DNA of 64,000 nucleotides from Mycobacterium sp. (GCA_011620645.1 WOYS01000023.1:39195-103194); one strand, 5' to 3'; shown: positions 10,417 through 21,358, numbered from the stretch's first letter. Notes: a model not told the origin generated them from the letters alone. Made by a program: numbers and translations.

Positions 10417-10758
10417 ATGGTGAAGAAAGTTACCATCACGCTGGTTGACGATTTCGACGGCGAGGCGCCGGCAGATGAGACCGTCGAATTCGCACTGGAC
10501 GGTGTGAGCTATGCGATCGATCTTTCTTCGAAGAACGCCACCAAGTTGCGTGGCGACCTGAAGCAGTGGGTCGAGGCCGGCCGTCGCGTGGGTGGCCGCC
10601 GCCGCGGACGCTCGGCCGGATCGGGCCGCGGGCGCGCGGCGATCGATCGGGAACAGAGCGCGGCCATCCGGGAATGGGCCCGCCGAAACGGCCACAACGT
10701 GTCGACCCGCGGGCGCATTTCGGCCGACGTCATCGACGCTTACCACGCCGCGACGTAG
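10417..10758 (+). CDS. lsr2: Nucleoid-associated H-NS-like silencer Lsr2
   Basis: DNA-bridging xenogeneic silencer that binds AT-rich DNA. The 113-residue product has the dimerising beta/alpha N-domain ([13 protein letters not shown]..., about 1-60), a basic linker, and the C-terminal DNA-binding domain with the minor-groove RGR hook and the ending [18 protein letters not shown] 10417 gives the conserved start (M-V/A-KKVT). An in-frame GTG at 10408 has a better-spaced AGAAGGG (10398-10403) and would add three residues. The 100 bp upstream is AT-rich, suiting autoregulation by Lsr2, which is inference. Confidence 0.96.
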   Translation: MVKKVTITLVDDFDGEAPADETVEFALDGVSYAIDLSSKNATKLRGDLKQWVEAGRRVGGRRRGRSAGSGRGRAAIDREQSAAIREWARRNGHNVSTRGRISADVIDAYHAAT

Positions 10759-10841
10759 AATCTCCACCTCGGGATTCGACCACCGCAAAAGATCCTCCGG
10801 TAGCCGATTCGCCTCCCGGGAGATTCGGACCCGCACATAAC

Positions 10842-10856
10842 TTCGCTGACGGCGAA
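10842..10856 (+). promoter_or_regulatory. Candidate ClgR operator upstream of clpC1
   Basis: TTCGC-TGACG-GCGAA is a perfect 5-bp inverted repeat with a 5-bp spacer. It matches the CGC-N5-GCG core known for actinobacterial ClgR, an activator of clp genes. It lies about 190 bp before clpC1. No footprint is available, so the regulator is inferred. Confidence 0.5.
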
Positions 10857-10922
10857 CTCATCTCGGCGTTTTCGGGGCAACGTTTCGCTGTACGTGCGCG
10901 TTGTGGGTGTAACGGTGCCACG

Positions 10923-10946
10923 GTGCCCCGACACCTACCGGGGCAC
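10923..10946 (+). terminator. Hairpin between lsr2 and clpC1
   Basis: GTGCCCCG (10923-10930) pairs perfectly with CGGGGCAC (10939-10946) around an 8-nt loop. There is no U-tract. It may be an lsr2 terminator or a leader structure of clpC1. Confidence 0.4.
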
Positions 10947-11048
10947 GCCTGTCCCTTGAACCACTACAGTGGATGGCAGGTGCGGTGCCTGTGCAGATCC
11001 TGTACAGCGCACGTGGCCGCCCTAAGTGAGGAAGAGCAGGTAAAAGCG

Positions 11049-13574
<2,526 letters not shown>

Positions 13575-13586
13575 CAGCATGCGACG

Positions 13587-13620
13587 AAGCCCCCGGCCGG
13601 AGTATCCGGCCGGGGGCTTT
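13587..13620 (+). terminator. Intrinsic terminator of clpC1
   Basis: A perfect 14-bp stem: 13587-13600 (AAGCCCCCGGCCGG) pairs with 13606-13619 around the loop AGTAT. The short T-tail is typical of mycobacterial terminators. It begins 12 bp after the clpC1 stop. Confidence 0.85.
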
Positions 13621-13644
13621 GCCGTAGCATCCGAGCTGCTCTCG

Positions 13645-13735
13645 ATTGGCATTGGAATCTGGTGTAATTCCAGAACGGTCGCGCCACTGTGAAAGTCGGA
13701 CCCAACGCCCGTCACCCCCCCTTTTTCGACTTGGG
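13645..13735 (+). promoter_or_regulatory. Cobalamin riboswitch upstream of cbtBA
   Basis: The stretch 13654-13671 reads GGAATCTGGTGTAATTCC and is followed by AGAACGGTCGCGCCACTGT. Together these give the conserved GGAA..GGTG..A..CC..C.G.C.CGC.ACTGT core of cobalamin riboswitches. The position directly before cobalt-transport genes fits adenosylcobalamin-repressed expression. A C8-T5 run (13713-13725) follows and may be part of the expression platform. Boundaries are approximate; a covariance-model search against the Rfam Cobalamin family would settle them. Confidence 0.78.
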
Positions 13736-13760
13736 ACGCGAACTCCCGAAAGGACCGGAT

Positions 13761-13985
13761 ATGACTTCTGCCGAGGCTTCCAAGGCGTCCGGCGCCAGGG
13801 CCGGCGCCATCGATCTCTCTGCCGCCAGCGCGGTGGTCTGGTTGGCGCTGACCGCTTTCCTCGCACTGCTGGTGCTCTACTTCGTCGGGATGGATCAGGG
13901 TGCGACGTCGGTGTTCGGCGCGAACACCGTCATCCACGAATTCGTGCACGACGCCCGGCATCTACTCGGCTACCCCTGCCACTAG
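13761..13985 (+). CDS. cbtB: Cobalt transporter subunit CbtB
   Basis: 74-residue single-pass membrane protein. One hydrophobic segment (about residues 25-44) is followed by a His-containing C-terminus (IHEFVHDARHLLGYPCH), the family's presumed metal-binding end. ATG 13761 is preceded by GAAAGGA. It forms a pair with cbtA 22 bp downstream, and the riboswitch upstream supports a role in cobalt uptake for B12 synthesis. Confidence 0.85.
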   Translation: MTSAEASKASGARAGAIDLSAASAVVWLALTAFLALLVLYFVGMDQGATSVFGANTVIHEFVHDARHLLGYPCH

Positions 13986-14007
13986 ACGCCGGAAGCGACA
14001 CACCCCG

Positions 14008-14844
14008 ATGGAAAAGAAGATCATCGGGCGCGGCCTGCTGGCCGGCGCCCTCGGCGGCATACTCGCATTCATCTGGTCCTGGATAGCCATCGAGCCGGTC
14101 ATCGACCGTGCCATTGAATTCGAGGATGGCGCCAGCGCTGCACATGAGGCCATCGAACACGCCGGTGCGGCACATGAACACGGTGCCGAGGGTGGCATCG
14201 AGATCACCCGTACCGTGCAGTCCACGATCGGACTCGGGTTCGGCCTGGTGGCGTTCAGCGTCGCCATGGGCGCACTGCTGGCCGTCGTGTTCTGTGTGGC
14301 CTATGGCCGGCTGGGGGGATCGGCGGGCAGGAGCGCAGCGACCGGGGAATCAGCGTTGTCCGCCCGTGCCACGGCGGCCCTGCTGGCCGGCGGCATGCTG
14401 ATCGCGCTGTGGATCGTGCCGTCACTGAAGTACCCGCCGAACCCGCCCGCGGTCAGTCTGGACGGAACCATACAGCAGCGCACCCTGCTGTATCTGCTGC
14501 TAATGGTGCTCTCGGCGGGATTGTTCGTCGGGGCGGCGCTGCTGGCCCGCAAGCTGGCACCCAAGCACGGTGTCTGGAACGCCTCGCTGATCGGCATCGC
14601 CGATTACCTGGTGTCGATGGCCGTGGTGTTCTTGATCCTGCCGACCATCGACGAGACTCCCGGACCGATCACCGACGCCACGGGCACCATCATCTTCGGG
14701 GCATTCCCCGCTGATGATCTCTACGAGTTCCGGCTCTACTCGCTGGTCACCCAGGTGGTCATGTGGGCGACGATCGGCCTGGTGTTCGCCGCGCTGGTCT
14801 CGCGGCTGCTCGACCAGAAGCGGCGGGATTCCGTTTCTGCGTGA
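14008..14844 (+). CDS. cbtA: Cobalt transporter subunit CbtA
   Basis: 278-residue integral membrane protein with about six hydrophobic segments. A His-rich periplasmic-type loop (HEAIEHAGAAHEHGAEGG, about residues 48-65) could bind cobalt. ATG 14008 gives a typical start (MEKKIIGRGLLAGALGG). The stop overlaps the next GTG. CbtAB families are predicted cobalt importers from B12-riboswitch linkage in many genomes; transport itself is inferred here. Confidence 0.87.
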   Translation: MEKKIIGRGLLAGALGGILAFIWSWIAIEPVIDRAIEFEDGASAAHEAIEHAGAAHEHGAEGGIEITRTVQSTIGLGFGLVAFSVAMGALLAVVFCVAYGRLGGSAGRSAATGESALSARATAALLAGGMLIALWIVPSLKYPPNPPAVSLDGTIQQRTLLYLLLMVLSAGLFVGAALLARKLAPKHGVWNASLIGIADYLVSMAVVFLILPTIDETPGPITDATGTIIFGAFPADDLYEFRLYSLVTQVVMWATIGLVFAALVSRLLDQKRRDSVSA

Positions 14845-15389
14845 GTGAGGTCATCCGGCTGACCCTCGTATCGCATGCCATGACCGATGCGATGGCGGCC
14901 GGACGATTTCCCACCGACGAGCCGCTCAGTGCGCTCGGGCGCCGCCAAGCCAACACCTGCGTCGACCTCGGCGCGATCGATGCCGCGGTATGCGGACCCG
15001 AACAGCGCACGGTGCAGACCGCCGATCTGTTGGGCGTGCGTGCCACGATCGACTCCGGTCTCGCAGATCTCGATTGCGGACGGTGGCGCGGAGCCTCACT
15101 CGGTGGAATCGACGCCGCCGATATGACGGTCTGGCTCACCGACCCGACGCAGGCCCCGCATGGAGGCGAATCGATCGTCACGTTGCGCAGGCGGGTCGGC
15201 ACGTGGATGGACGGCATCGCGCAACGGCGTGGCCGGCTGGTGGCCATCACCCATCCGTCGGTGATCAGGGCCGCCATCCTCATCGCGCTGAATGCTCCGC
15301 CGAAGTCCTTCTGGCGCATCGATATCGAGCCCGTGAGCCGTACCACCCTGCATTACCGGGCACCCGCTTGGACGCTTCGCTCGACCTAG
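14841..15389 (+). CDS. Histidine-phosphatase-superfamily protein with altered RHG motif
   Basis: 182 residues, translationally coupled to cbtA (GTGA overlap). It looks like a branch-1 histidine phosphatase (cf. alpha-ribazole phosphatase CobC): an N-terminal LVSHAMT in place of LVRHGxT, a central PEQRTVQTA, LDCGRWRG, and the second catalytic His in ITHPSVIRA. The phosphate-binding Arg of the RHG triad is replaced by Ser and the Gly by Ala, while the presumed phospho-acceptor His is kept. Co-transcription with cobalt transport suggests a B12-related job; whether it is catalytically active is open. Confidence 0.8.
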   Translation: MSEVIRLTLVSHAMTDAMAAGRFPTDEPLSALGRRQANTCVDLGAIDAAVCGPEQRTVQTADLLGVRATIDSGLADLDCGRWRGASLGGIDAADMTVWLTDPTQAPHGGESIVTLRRRVGTWMDGIAQRRGRLVAITHPSVIRAAILIALNAPPKSFWRIDIEPVSRTTLHYRAPAWTLRST

Positions 15390-15401
15390 GCAGGGCCCGA
15401 A

Positions 15402-16766
15402 TCAGCGCGCCAGCGCGAACATCTGCTTGATCACCGTCATCAGCCAGCCCGCGGTGCGCGGGCCGTAGAACCGCGGCCAGTTCATCTGCAGGCTGAGCAC
15501 CCACGGCTGACCGCTGCGGTCCACCGCATACCAGCTGAAGGTCAGGTCCCCGGGAAGGTTGCCCGCCTTGGCGCCGATATACGGCCATTCGGCGGGGTCC
15601 AGGTCGATGCCGGGGATGGCGGACATGATGTCGCGCACCGGCGCCGCCGCACCGACCGCGGCGGTTTGCAGCGCGGCGTGCACCCGGCAGATGTCCTCGG
15701 CGCTGCCATACCATTCCGCGCCGATACTCGACGCCGGCGACCGTGTGCGCAGCGGATCCGGTTCGTAGGGACGGGAATTCGTCTCGTGTAGCAGCTCGAC
15801 ACGGTCCCGCGGGGATGCCTGTTCCCACTGCTCGCGAAGATCGGGTTCACCCCAGCCGACCGAGAAGATCTCGTGCATGGTGGGAAACGGCGTCATGCTG
15901 GCCGGGTCGTGATGCCCGGCATCGGCCAGCGCGCGTTCGACCGCGCCGGGGCCCAGGCGCGCCATCAGCAGGTCGGTGGCCATGTTATCGCTGGTGGCGA
16001 TCATCTTCTCGGCGGCCCTGCGCACCGGGACCTGAGCGCCCGGCGGCAGCCGGTCGAAGCCGGACGAGCCGACGGCCTTGGCGCCCGCGGTGATGGTCAG
16101 CGGATCGTCCCAGTGCAGCGTGCCCGCCGTGACGGCTTCGGCCACCGCATAGAGCACGTAGAGTTTGAATATCGATGCCAGCGGCAATGATTCGGCTGTG
16201 TTGGTGCCTGCCACCTGCTCGCAGTGGCCGTCGTTGACCTTGGACAGCCGGTAGGAGTAGCGGGCACCGGTCTTGGACAGTGCCGCGTCCACATCGGCCC
16301 AGCTCGTCATCGGCGGCGTCTGATTGGTGACGGCGAAGCGTTCCACCAGCGTGCTGGCGTCATCGGTGCGGATCTCGATGTCCTGGCGCGCACCGTAGGA
16401 GGTGACCAGGTGCAGCGTCGCCGATCCGGCGCCGATATCCACCCCGGCGACGGTGTACGGGCGGTCCAGCCACATCGTCTCCATTGTGGCGCCCACCTCG
16501 TCGACCTGCGTGGGCACCGCGAGCGTCCCGACTCCGACCGGCCCGATGGGCCAGTCGGAATTGAGCATGTCCATCACCTGCTTGGCGCGCACGCCAGGTG
16601 GGGTGTTGGTGTTGATCGCGGCGAGACTGTCGCCGGCGTTGGCTGAGGGTGTGCCGGATGGGACGCATCCGTTGACCGTGATGGTGACCAGGGCGGCAGT
16701 GCAGATCAGCGCCGCGATCCGGCGGGCCGCCCCGCCGCCGTCAGGCCTGGTTGCCGGTCCCCGCAA
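15402..16766 (-). CDS. lpqF: Lipoprotein with class A beta-lactamase-like serine hydrolase domain (LpqF homologue)
   Basis: About 454 residues if started at the TTG at 16766. A basic N-terminus leads to a hydrophobic stretch and lipobox VNGC (Cys34), so it is likely a membrane-tethered periplasmic lipoprotein. After an N-terminal NTF2/LppW-like region comes a beta-lactamase-fold domain with SIFK (Ser198-Lys201, SxxK), SDN (259-261) and KAG near the C-terminus in place of KTG. No ATG or GTG is available near the signal peptide, so the start is uncertain; a TTG four codons upstream is equally possible. It overlaps mhuD by 26 bp, in the M. tuberculosis order mhuD-lpqF. Substrate unknown. Confidence 0.82.
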   Translation of the reverse strand: MRGPATRPDGGGAARRIAALICTAALVTITVNGCVPSGTPSANAGDSLAAINTNTPPGVRAKQVMDMLNSDWPIGPVGVGTLAVPTQVDEVGATMETMWLDRPYTVAGVDIGAGSATLHLVTSYGARQDIEIRTDDASTLVERFAVTNQTPPMTSWADVDAALSKTGARYSYRLSKVNDGHCEQVAGTNTAESLPLASIFKLYVLYAVAEAVTAGTLHWDDPLTITAGAKAVGSSGFDRLPPGAQVPVRRAAEKMIATSDNMATDLLMARLGPGAVERALADAGHHDPASMTPFPTMHEIFSVGWGEPDLREQWEQASPRDRVELLHETNSRPYEPDPLRTRSPASSIGAEWYGSAEDICRVHAALQTAAVGAAAPVRDIMSAIPGIDLDPAEWPYIGAKAGNLPGDLTFSWYAVDRSGQPWVLSLQMNWPRFYGPRTAGWLMTVIKQMFALAR

Positions 16767-17058
16767 CGTCCAACACAACCTCGAACTCCAGCAGGGATGC
16801 CCCGGTGGAGACCGGCTTGGCCTGCTGCCCGGCATGCGCCTCCGCGGCAGGGCCCTGGGCCCAGGCCTGGAATGCCTCATCGGACTCCCACTGGGTGACC
16901 ACGAAATAGCGGTTCTCGCCCTTGACCGGGCGCAGCAGCTGGAAGCCGAGGAAACCGGGCTGGTTGTCGACGGCGTGTGCGCGGTGCGCGAAACGCTTCT
17001 CCAGCTCGGGGCCTGCGTCGGCCGGCACCTCGATGGCATTGATCTTCACGACGGTCAT
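16741..17058 (-). CDS. mhuD: Heme-degrading monooxygenase MhuD
   Basis: 105-residue ABM-fold enzyme that opens heme to mycobilin and iron without releasing CO. The three residues known for M. tuberculosis MhuD are in place by count: Asn7, Trp66 and His75. The sequence is almost collinear with the M. tuberculosis protein. A TAGCCT -10 6 nt upstream of the ATG suggests a leaderless mRNA. It is divergent from the hydrolase at 17100, with only 41 bp between, and is probably co-transcribed with lpqF. Confidence 0.96.
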   Translation of the reverse strand: MTVVKINAIEVPADAGPELEKRFAHRAHAVDNQPGFLGFQLLRPVKGENRYFVVTQWESDEAFQAWAQGPAAEAHAGQQAKPVSTGASLLEFEVVLDVAGTGNQA

Positions 17059-17064
17059 GGCTTC

Positions 17065-17070
17065 AGGCTA
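17065..17070 (-). promoter_or_regulatory. Leaderless-type -10 of mhuD
   Basis: On the minus strand TAGCCT lies 6 nt before the mhuD ATG, within the 41-bp divergent gap. Confidence 0.5.
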
Positions 17071-17099
17071 CCCGGACCCCGTCGCGGCAGGATGTCGGC

Positions 17100-17882
17100 A
17101 TGCGGAGCGAATTTCTCACTTCCCGCGGCGGCTCTGCCGCTGCAGACGGCGAGCCGCTGATCCTGGTGCACGGGCTGATGGGACGGGGCAGTACATGGTC
17201 GCGGCAGCTGCCCTGGCTGACCCGGTTCGGGCAGGTGTACACCTATGACGCGCCGTGGCATCGCGGGCGCGATGTCAGCGACCCGTACCCGATCAGCACC
17301 GAGCGTTTCGTCGATGACCTGGGCGCCGCGGTCGAGTCGTTGGGCGGTCCGGTGAAGCTGATCGGGCATTCGATGGGTGGTCTGCATTCGTGGGGTCTGG
17401 CTGCGGCCAGACCGGATCTGGTGACCGCGGTGGTGGTCGAGGACATGGCGCCCGATTTCCGGGGCCACACCACCGGACCGTGGGAGCCCTGGTTGCACGC
17501 GTTGCCGGTCGAGTTCGGTTCCGCGGAGCAGGTCTATCGGGAGTTCGGGCCGGTCGCCGGCCAATACTTCCTGGAGGCGTTCGACGAGACCGCTTCCGGC
17601 TGGCGCCTGCACGGGCACACCGCCCGCTGGATCGAGATCGCCGCGCAGTGGGGTACCCGTGACTACTGGCGGCAGTGGGAGTCGGTGCGGGTGCCGGTGC
17701 TGCTGCTGGAGGCGGGCGGCACCGTCGCCCCGCCCGGACAGATGCAACGGATGCACGAGACCGGTTACCGGACAACGTATCTGCACGTTCCAGGGGCGGG
17801 ACACCTGATTCACGACGATGCGCCCGACGTCTACCGGAATGCGGTCGAGTCGTTCCTATCGACGCTCGCCGGAGGCGCCTAG
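17100..17882 (+). CDS. Alpha/beta-fold hydrolase (Rv3591c homologue)
   Basis: 260-residue cytoplasmic-type hydrolase with HGLMGRGSTW (oxyanion region), the nucleophile elbow GHSMGG (Ser around residue 84) and the C-terminal catalytic His in PGAGHLIHDD. AGGA 8 nt upstream supports ATG 17100. The stop overlaps the convergent mutY stop. Substrate is unknown; ester or lactone hydrolysis is likely from the fold. Confidence 0.85.
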   Translation: MRSEFLTSRGGSAAADGEPLILVHGLMGRGSTWSRQLPWLTRFGQVYTYDAPWHRGRDVSDPYPISTERFVDDLGAAVESLGGPVKLIGHSMGGLHSWGLAAARPDLVTAVVVEDMAPDFRGHTTGPWEPWLHALPVEFGSAEQVYREFGPVAGQYFLEAFDETASGWRLHGHTARWIEIAAQWGTRDYWRQWESVRVPVLLLEAGGTVAPPGQMQRMHETGYRTTYLHVPGAGHLIHDDAPDVYRNAVESFLSTLAGGA

Positions 17883-18775
17883 CTACCCTCGCCCGCCAGC
17901 GCGAACAGGCCGCCGGCCGTCTGTTCCACCAAACCGTCGATCAGCAGCGAATCCAGTGCCCGATCCCGCTGGGCGGTATCGGACAGCCAGACCACATCGA
18001 GCTGGGCGCGCGTCACCGGGGTGACGCTGGCGCGCAGCACGTCGAGCAGTCGCCCGCGGACCTGGCGATCGGTCCCTGCGTACTTCTGCACCCGTCGTGC
18101 AGGTGCGCTGGCCGGTGGGTAACCGGCACTGCGCCAACGGCATTCGCGCAGCGGGCACAGGCCGCACTTCGGCCCGCGTGCGGTGCACACGATGGCCCCG
18201 AGTTCCATCAGCGCGGCCGAGAACCGTGGTGCGGTATCGCCATCGGGTAACAAGGCGGCCACCTCGTCGAGGTCGCGGGTGCTCGCCGCAGCCTCGTCGC
18301 ATCCGTGAATCACCCGTGTCAGCACCCGTCGCACATTGGTGTCCACGACGGGGACCCGCTGTCGATAGGCAAAACACGCGATGGCCCGCGCGGTGTATGC
18401 GCCGACGCCGGGCAGTGTCAGCAGCGTCTCCACATCCGCGGGCACCACATCGTCGTGATCGGCGGTGATCGCGACCGCGCACTCGTGCAGACGCTTGGCC
18501 CGGCGCGGGTATCCCAACTTGCCCCAGGCCCGCAACACATCGGCGGAGCCCGCCGCCGCGGTGGCCGACGGCGTGGGCCACCGCGCGATCCAGTCCCGCC
18601 AAATCGGTTCCACCCGGTTGACCGGTGTCTGCTGGAGCATGAATTCGCTGACCAGGATCTGCCAGGCCGAGACACTCGGATGTCGCCACGGCAGATCGCG
18701 TTCGGCCTGGTCAAACCAGGCCAACAGCTCCTCCGGGTCGATACCGGTCACGGGCTCGGGCACAATACGGGTCAT
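17879..18775 (-). CDS. mutY: A/G-specific adenine DNA glycosylase MutY
   Basis: Removes adenine mispaired with 8-oxoguanine. 298 residues. It shows the catalytic Glu in SEFMLQQT, the helix-hairpin-helix LPGVGAYTA, the catalytic Asp in VVDTNVRR, and an iron-sulfur cluster pattern C-x6-C-x2-C-x5-C (about residues 196-212). The C-terminal NUDIX-like 8-oxoG recognition domain is short, as in mycobacteria. Its ATG shares the tetranucleotide CATG with the divergent carbonic anhydrase start. Confidence 0.94.
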   Translation of the reverse strand: MTRIVPEPVTGIDPEELLAWFDQAERDLPWRHPSVSAWQILVSEFMLQQTPVNRVEPIWRDWIARWPTPSATAAAGSADVLRAWGKLGYPRRAKRLHECAVAITADHDDVVPADVETLLTLPGVGAYTARAIACFAYRQRVPVVDTNVRRVLTRVIHGCDEAAASTRDLDEVAALLPDGDTAPRFSAALMELGAIVCTARGPKCGLCPLRECRWRSAGYPPASAPARRVQKYAGTDRQVRGRLLDVLRASVTPVTRAQLDVVWLSDTAQRDRALDSLLIDGLVEQTAGGLFALAGEGS

Positions 18776-19394
18776 GCCCGATTCGAATCCGATCTCCGCT
18801 TGGAAGGCACTCAAAGAGGGTAACGACCGCTTCGTTGCCGGACAGCCCGAGCATCCCAGCCAGGGTGTCGAGGACCGCGCCCGGCTTACCGAGGCGCAGA
18901 AGCCGACGGCCGTGCTGTTCGGCTGCGGTGACAGCCGCGTCGCCGCGGAGCTCATCTTCGACCAGGGTCTCGGCGACATGTTCGTCGTCCGCACGGCCGG
19001 GCATGTCATCGACTCGGCGGTGCTCGGCTCGATCGAGTACGCGGTCGGCGTGCTCAACGTGCCGTTGATCGCCGTGCTCGGCCACGACAGCTGCGGCGCG
19101 GTGAAGGCCACGCTGGCGGCCCTCGATGAGGGCGAGATCCCCGGCGGCTATGTCCGGGACATCGTCGAGCGGGTCATCCCGTCGATTCTGCTCGGCCGCC
19201 GCGACGGCCTGACCCGTGTCGACGAGTTCGAGGCCCGTCATGTCGCAGAGACCGGTGCGCAGCTGCTTGCCAGGTCAACGCTCATTGCTGAGCGGGTCGA
19301 GGCGGGCACCCTGGCGATCGTCGGTCTGACCTACCACCTGTCCGACGGGCGGGTGGCGCTGCGCCATCACCTGGGCGATATCGGCGAAGCCTGA
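18774..19394 (+). CDS. canB: Beta-class carbonic anhydrase
   Basis: Interconverts CO2 and bicarbonate. 206 residues with zinc/active-site motifs FGCGDSRV (Cys, Asp-Arg dyad) and GHDSCGAV (His and Cys ligands), matching the plant-type beta class and M. tuberculosis Rv3588c. The start MPDSNPISAWKALKEGN is conserved. The start codon overlaps the mutY start on the other strand by 2 bp, so its promoter must lie inside mutY; CACAAT at 18761-18766 is a weak leaderless-type -10. Confidence 0.93.
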   Translation: MPDSNPISAWKALKEGNDRFVAGQPEHPSQGVEDRARLTEAQKPTAVLFGCGDSRVAAELIFDQGLGDMFVVRTAGHVIDSAVLGSIEYAVGVLNVPLIAVLGHDSCGAVKATLAALDEGEIPGGYVRDIVERVIPSILLGRRDGLTRVDEFEARHVAETGAQLLARSTLIAERVEAGTLAIVGLTYHLSDGRVALRHHLGDIGEA

Positions 19395-19450
19395 CCGATA
19401 CCACACCCGACACGCCGACACGCCTCGAACGACGATGCGTGACCCGGGCT

Positions 19451-19456
19451 TACCGT
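19451..19456 (+). promoter_or_regulatory. Leaderless-type -10
   Basis: TACCGT ends 7 nt before the GTG at 19464 and supports that start. Confidence 0.5.
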
Positions 19457-19463
19457 TGGGGTC

Positions 19464-20234
19464 GTGCTAGACACCGAACCCCACCGCCAGCTACCCCCGG
19501 AGATCTACCGGCGTCGCAGGGCGCTGGCCATTGGTGTCGCCTTCGTGGTGGCCACCCTTGTCGCCGGGATCGTGGCGATCGTGGTTGCCAACAGCTCCAG
19601 CTCGGGCAGCGGTACCGCAGATCCAACCGCCGATACCGAGGCCTCGCAGGCAGCCCCCACACCGCTGCCGGGGGAGGAACCCGGGGTCAAGACCCCGGTC
19701 GTGCCGCCGGCCGCGCAGACTCCGCCGCCGATGCCGACGCCCACCGTGGCGGTGGTCCCGCCGCCGGTGCTGCAGGAGGGCGAGGACTGCCCCGACTCCA
19801 ACCTGGCGGTCAAGGGCATCACCAGCGCCCCCGACTACGTGATGGGCGACCAGCCGAAGTTCACCATGGTGGTCACCAATATCGGACTGGTCGCGTGCAA
19901 GCGCGATGTCGGGGCCGCCGTGCTGGCCGCGTACGTGTACTCGCTCGACAACAACCGGCTTTGGTCGAACCTGGACTGCGCACCGTCCAACGAAACCTTG
20001 GTCAAGACCTTCAACCCAGGTGAGCAGGTGACCACCGAAGTCACCTGGACCGGAATGGGATCGGCCCCGAACTGCCCGCTGCCACGCGAGGCGATCGGTC
20101 CCGGCACCTACAACCTGCTGGTTCAGCTGGGCAATCTGCGATCGGCGTCGGTTCCGTTCATCCTCGCCGCGGCGGCTCCGGCCGACGCTCCGCCTGCCGA
20201 TGCGCCGCCGCCCGGGGAAGCGCCGACGCCCTAA
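19464..20234 (+). CDS. Membrane-anchored extracytoplasmic protein (Rv3587c homologue)
   Basis: 256 residues. A charged N-terminus (RRRR) precedes one transmembrane helix (about 22-42). A Ser/Thr/Pro-rich linker (45-100) leads to a folded extracellular domain with four Cys (about residues 108-205) that may form disulfides. It ends in an Ala/Pro-rich tail. Function unknown; position between canB and disA is as in M. tuberculosis. A leaderless start at GTG 19464 is likely. Confidence 0.8.
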   Translation: MLDTEPHRQLPPEIYRRRRALAIGVAFVVATLVAGIVAIVVANSSSSGSGTADPTADTEASQAAPTPLPGEEPGVKTPVVPPAAQTPPPMPTPTVAVVPPPVLQEGEDCPDSNLAVKGITSAPDYVMGDQPKFTMVVTNIGLVACKRDVGAAVLAAYVYSLDNNRLWSNLDCAPSNETLVKTFNPGEQVTTEVTWTGMGSAPNCPLPREAIGPGTYNLLVQLGNLRSASVPFILAAAAPADAPPADAPPPGEAPTP

Positions 20235-20237
20235 GTC

Positions 20238-21344
20238 TCAGGCCAGCTGGTCGGCGATCGTCGACTCGGCCAGCTGGGACAGACCCTCCCTGATGTGGCG
20301 TGCCCACATCGAGCCGATGCCGTCCACCGACTGCAGGTCGGTCGCGCTGGCCGCGAGGACGCCCTGCAGCGAGCCGAACGACCGGACCAGCAGATCCACA
20401 TGGGCGAACTGCAGTCGCGGTATGCCTGCCATAGCCCGGTAGCCGCGTGAACTCAGCGCCGAGTCCTGGGCTTCGATGGTCGATGGGTAGCCGAAAACCC
20501 TTGCCAGAGCGGTGAAATCGAGCAGTTCATTGTCGGAGAGGGAGTCCAGTTCCTCCAGGGTCGCGCTCACCTGCGCGGCGCTCGGCGGATCGGGATTGGC
20601 GTGATAGTCCCGCATGATCAGCTCGCGGGCGGTGTCGTTGCCGCCGACCAGTTCCTCCAGCTGCAACTTGAGCTGGCGGCCGTCGGTGCCCAGTTCGACG
20701 ACATCGGCATCGATCTCCAGGCTGATCCGGCGCACCATCTCGAGGCGCTGGGCCACCGTCATCACATCCCGCAGCGTCACGAAGTCTTCGATCTCGGCGG
20801 TGGAGAGCTGCCGGTTGACCTCGTCGAGGCGGGATTTGTAGCGCTCCAGGGTGGCGATGGTCTGGTTGGCCCGGGACAGGATGGTCGGGGTTTCCGGCAC
20901 CACATGACGCTCGCCATCCGCGTACACCGTGACGATGCTCATCGAGTGGCTGACCGAGATGACCGGATATCCGGTCTGGACCGCGGTGCGTTCCGCGGAG
21001 CGGTGCCGGGTGCCGGATTCGTCGGTGGGTATCGACGGATCGGGCACCAGCTGGACATTGGCCTTGAGAATCCGGGTGCCGTCGCTGGAAAGGACGACTG
21101 CGCCGTCCATCTTGGACAGCTCACGCAGCTTGGTCGGGGCGTAACGGACGTCCAGGGAGAAGCCACCGTCGCAGATGGTCTCGACGCTGTCGTCGTAGCC
21201 GAGCACGATCAGCGCGCCGGTACGGCCGCGCAGGATCCGTTCCAGGCCGTCGCGCAGGTCGGTGCCCGGAGCCAGCCGCCCGAGCGTCTCGCGCAGCGTC
21301 GGGCGGGCCGGGTGCGCCATGCTCCGGTCACCTCTGGACTTCAC
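20238..21344 (-). CDS. disA: Diadenylate cyclase DisA (c-di-AMP synthase, DNA-integrity scanning protein)
   Basis: Condenses two ATP to c-di-AMP. 368 residues from the GTG at 21344. The DAC domain carries [11 protein letters not shown] (DGA) and GTRHRSAE (RHR). A helical spine follows, then a C-terminal helix-hairpin-helix DNA-binding segment ([19 protein letters not shown]). GTG 21344 is chosen because AGGAGG lies 10 nt upstream and overlaps the radA stop, implying coupling. An ATG at 21320 (360 residues) is the alternative. It is last in lpqE-radA-disA. Confidence 0.94.
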   Translation of the reverse strand: MKSRGDRSMAHPARPTLRETLGRLAPGTDLRDGLERILRGRTGALIVLGYDDSVETICDGGFSLDVRYAPTKLRELSKMDGAVVLSSDGTRILKANVQLVPDPSIPTDESGTRHRSAERTAVQTGYPVISVSHSMSIVTVYADGERHVVPETPTILSRANQTIATLERYKSRLDEVNRQLSTAEIEDFVTLRDVMTVAQRLEMVRRISLEIDADVVELGTDGRQLKLQLEELVGGNDTARELIMRDYHANPDPPSAAQVSATLEELDSLSDNELLDFTALARVFGYPSTIEAQDSALSSRGYRAMAGIPRLQFAHVDLLVRSFGSLQGVLAASATDLQSVDGIGSMWARHIREGLSQLAESTIADQLA

Positions 21345-21358
21345 CGCCGTCGCGCCTC

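Larger units (their letters stand above)
10759..11048 (+). promoter_or_regulatory. lsr2-clpC1 intergenic region
   Basis: A 290-bp gene-free stretch. It contains an inverted repeat TTCGC-N5-GCGAA (10842-10856), a GC-rich hairpin (10923-10946) and, close to clpC1, a purine-rich stretch GAGGAAGAGCAGG that likely serves ribosome binding. No convincing small ORF was seen. Confidence 0.6.

Noticed and set aside
13900-14007. N-terminal extension of CbtA upstream of 14008
   Set aside because: The open frame overlaps cbtB and has no start signal; ATG 14008 gives the family-typical membrane start.
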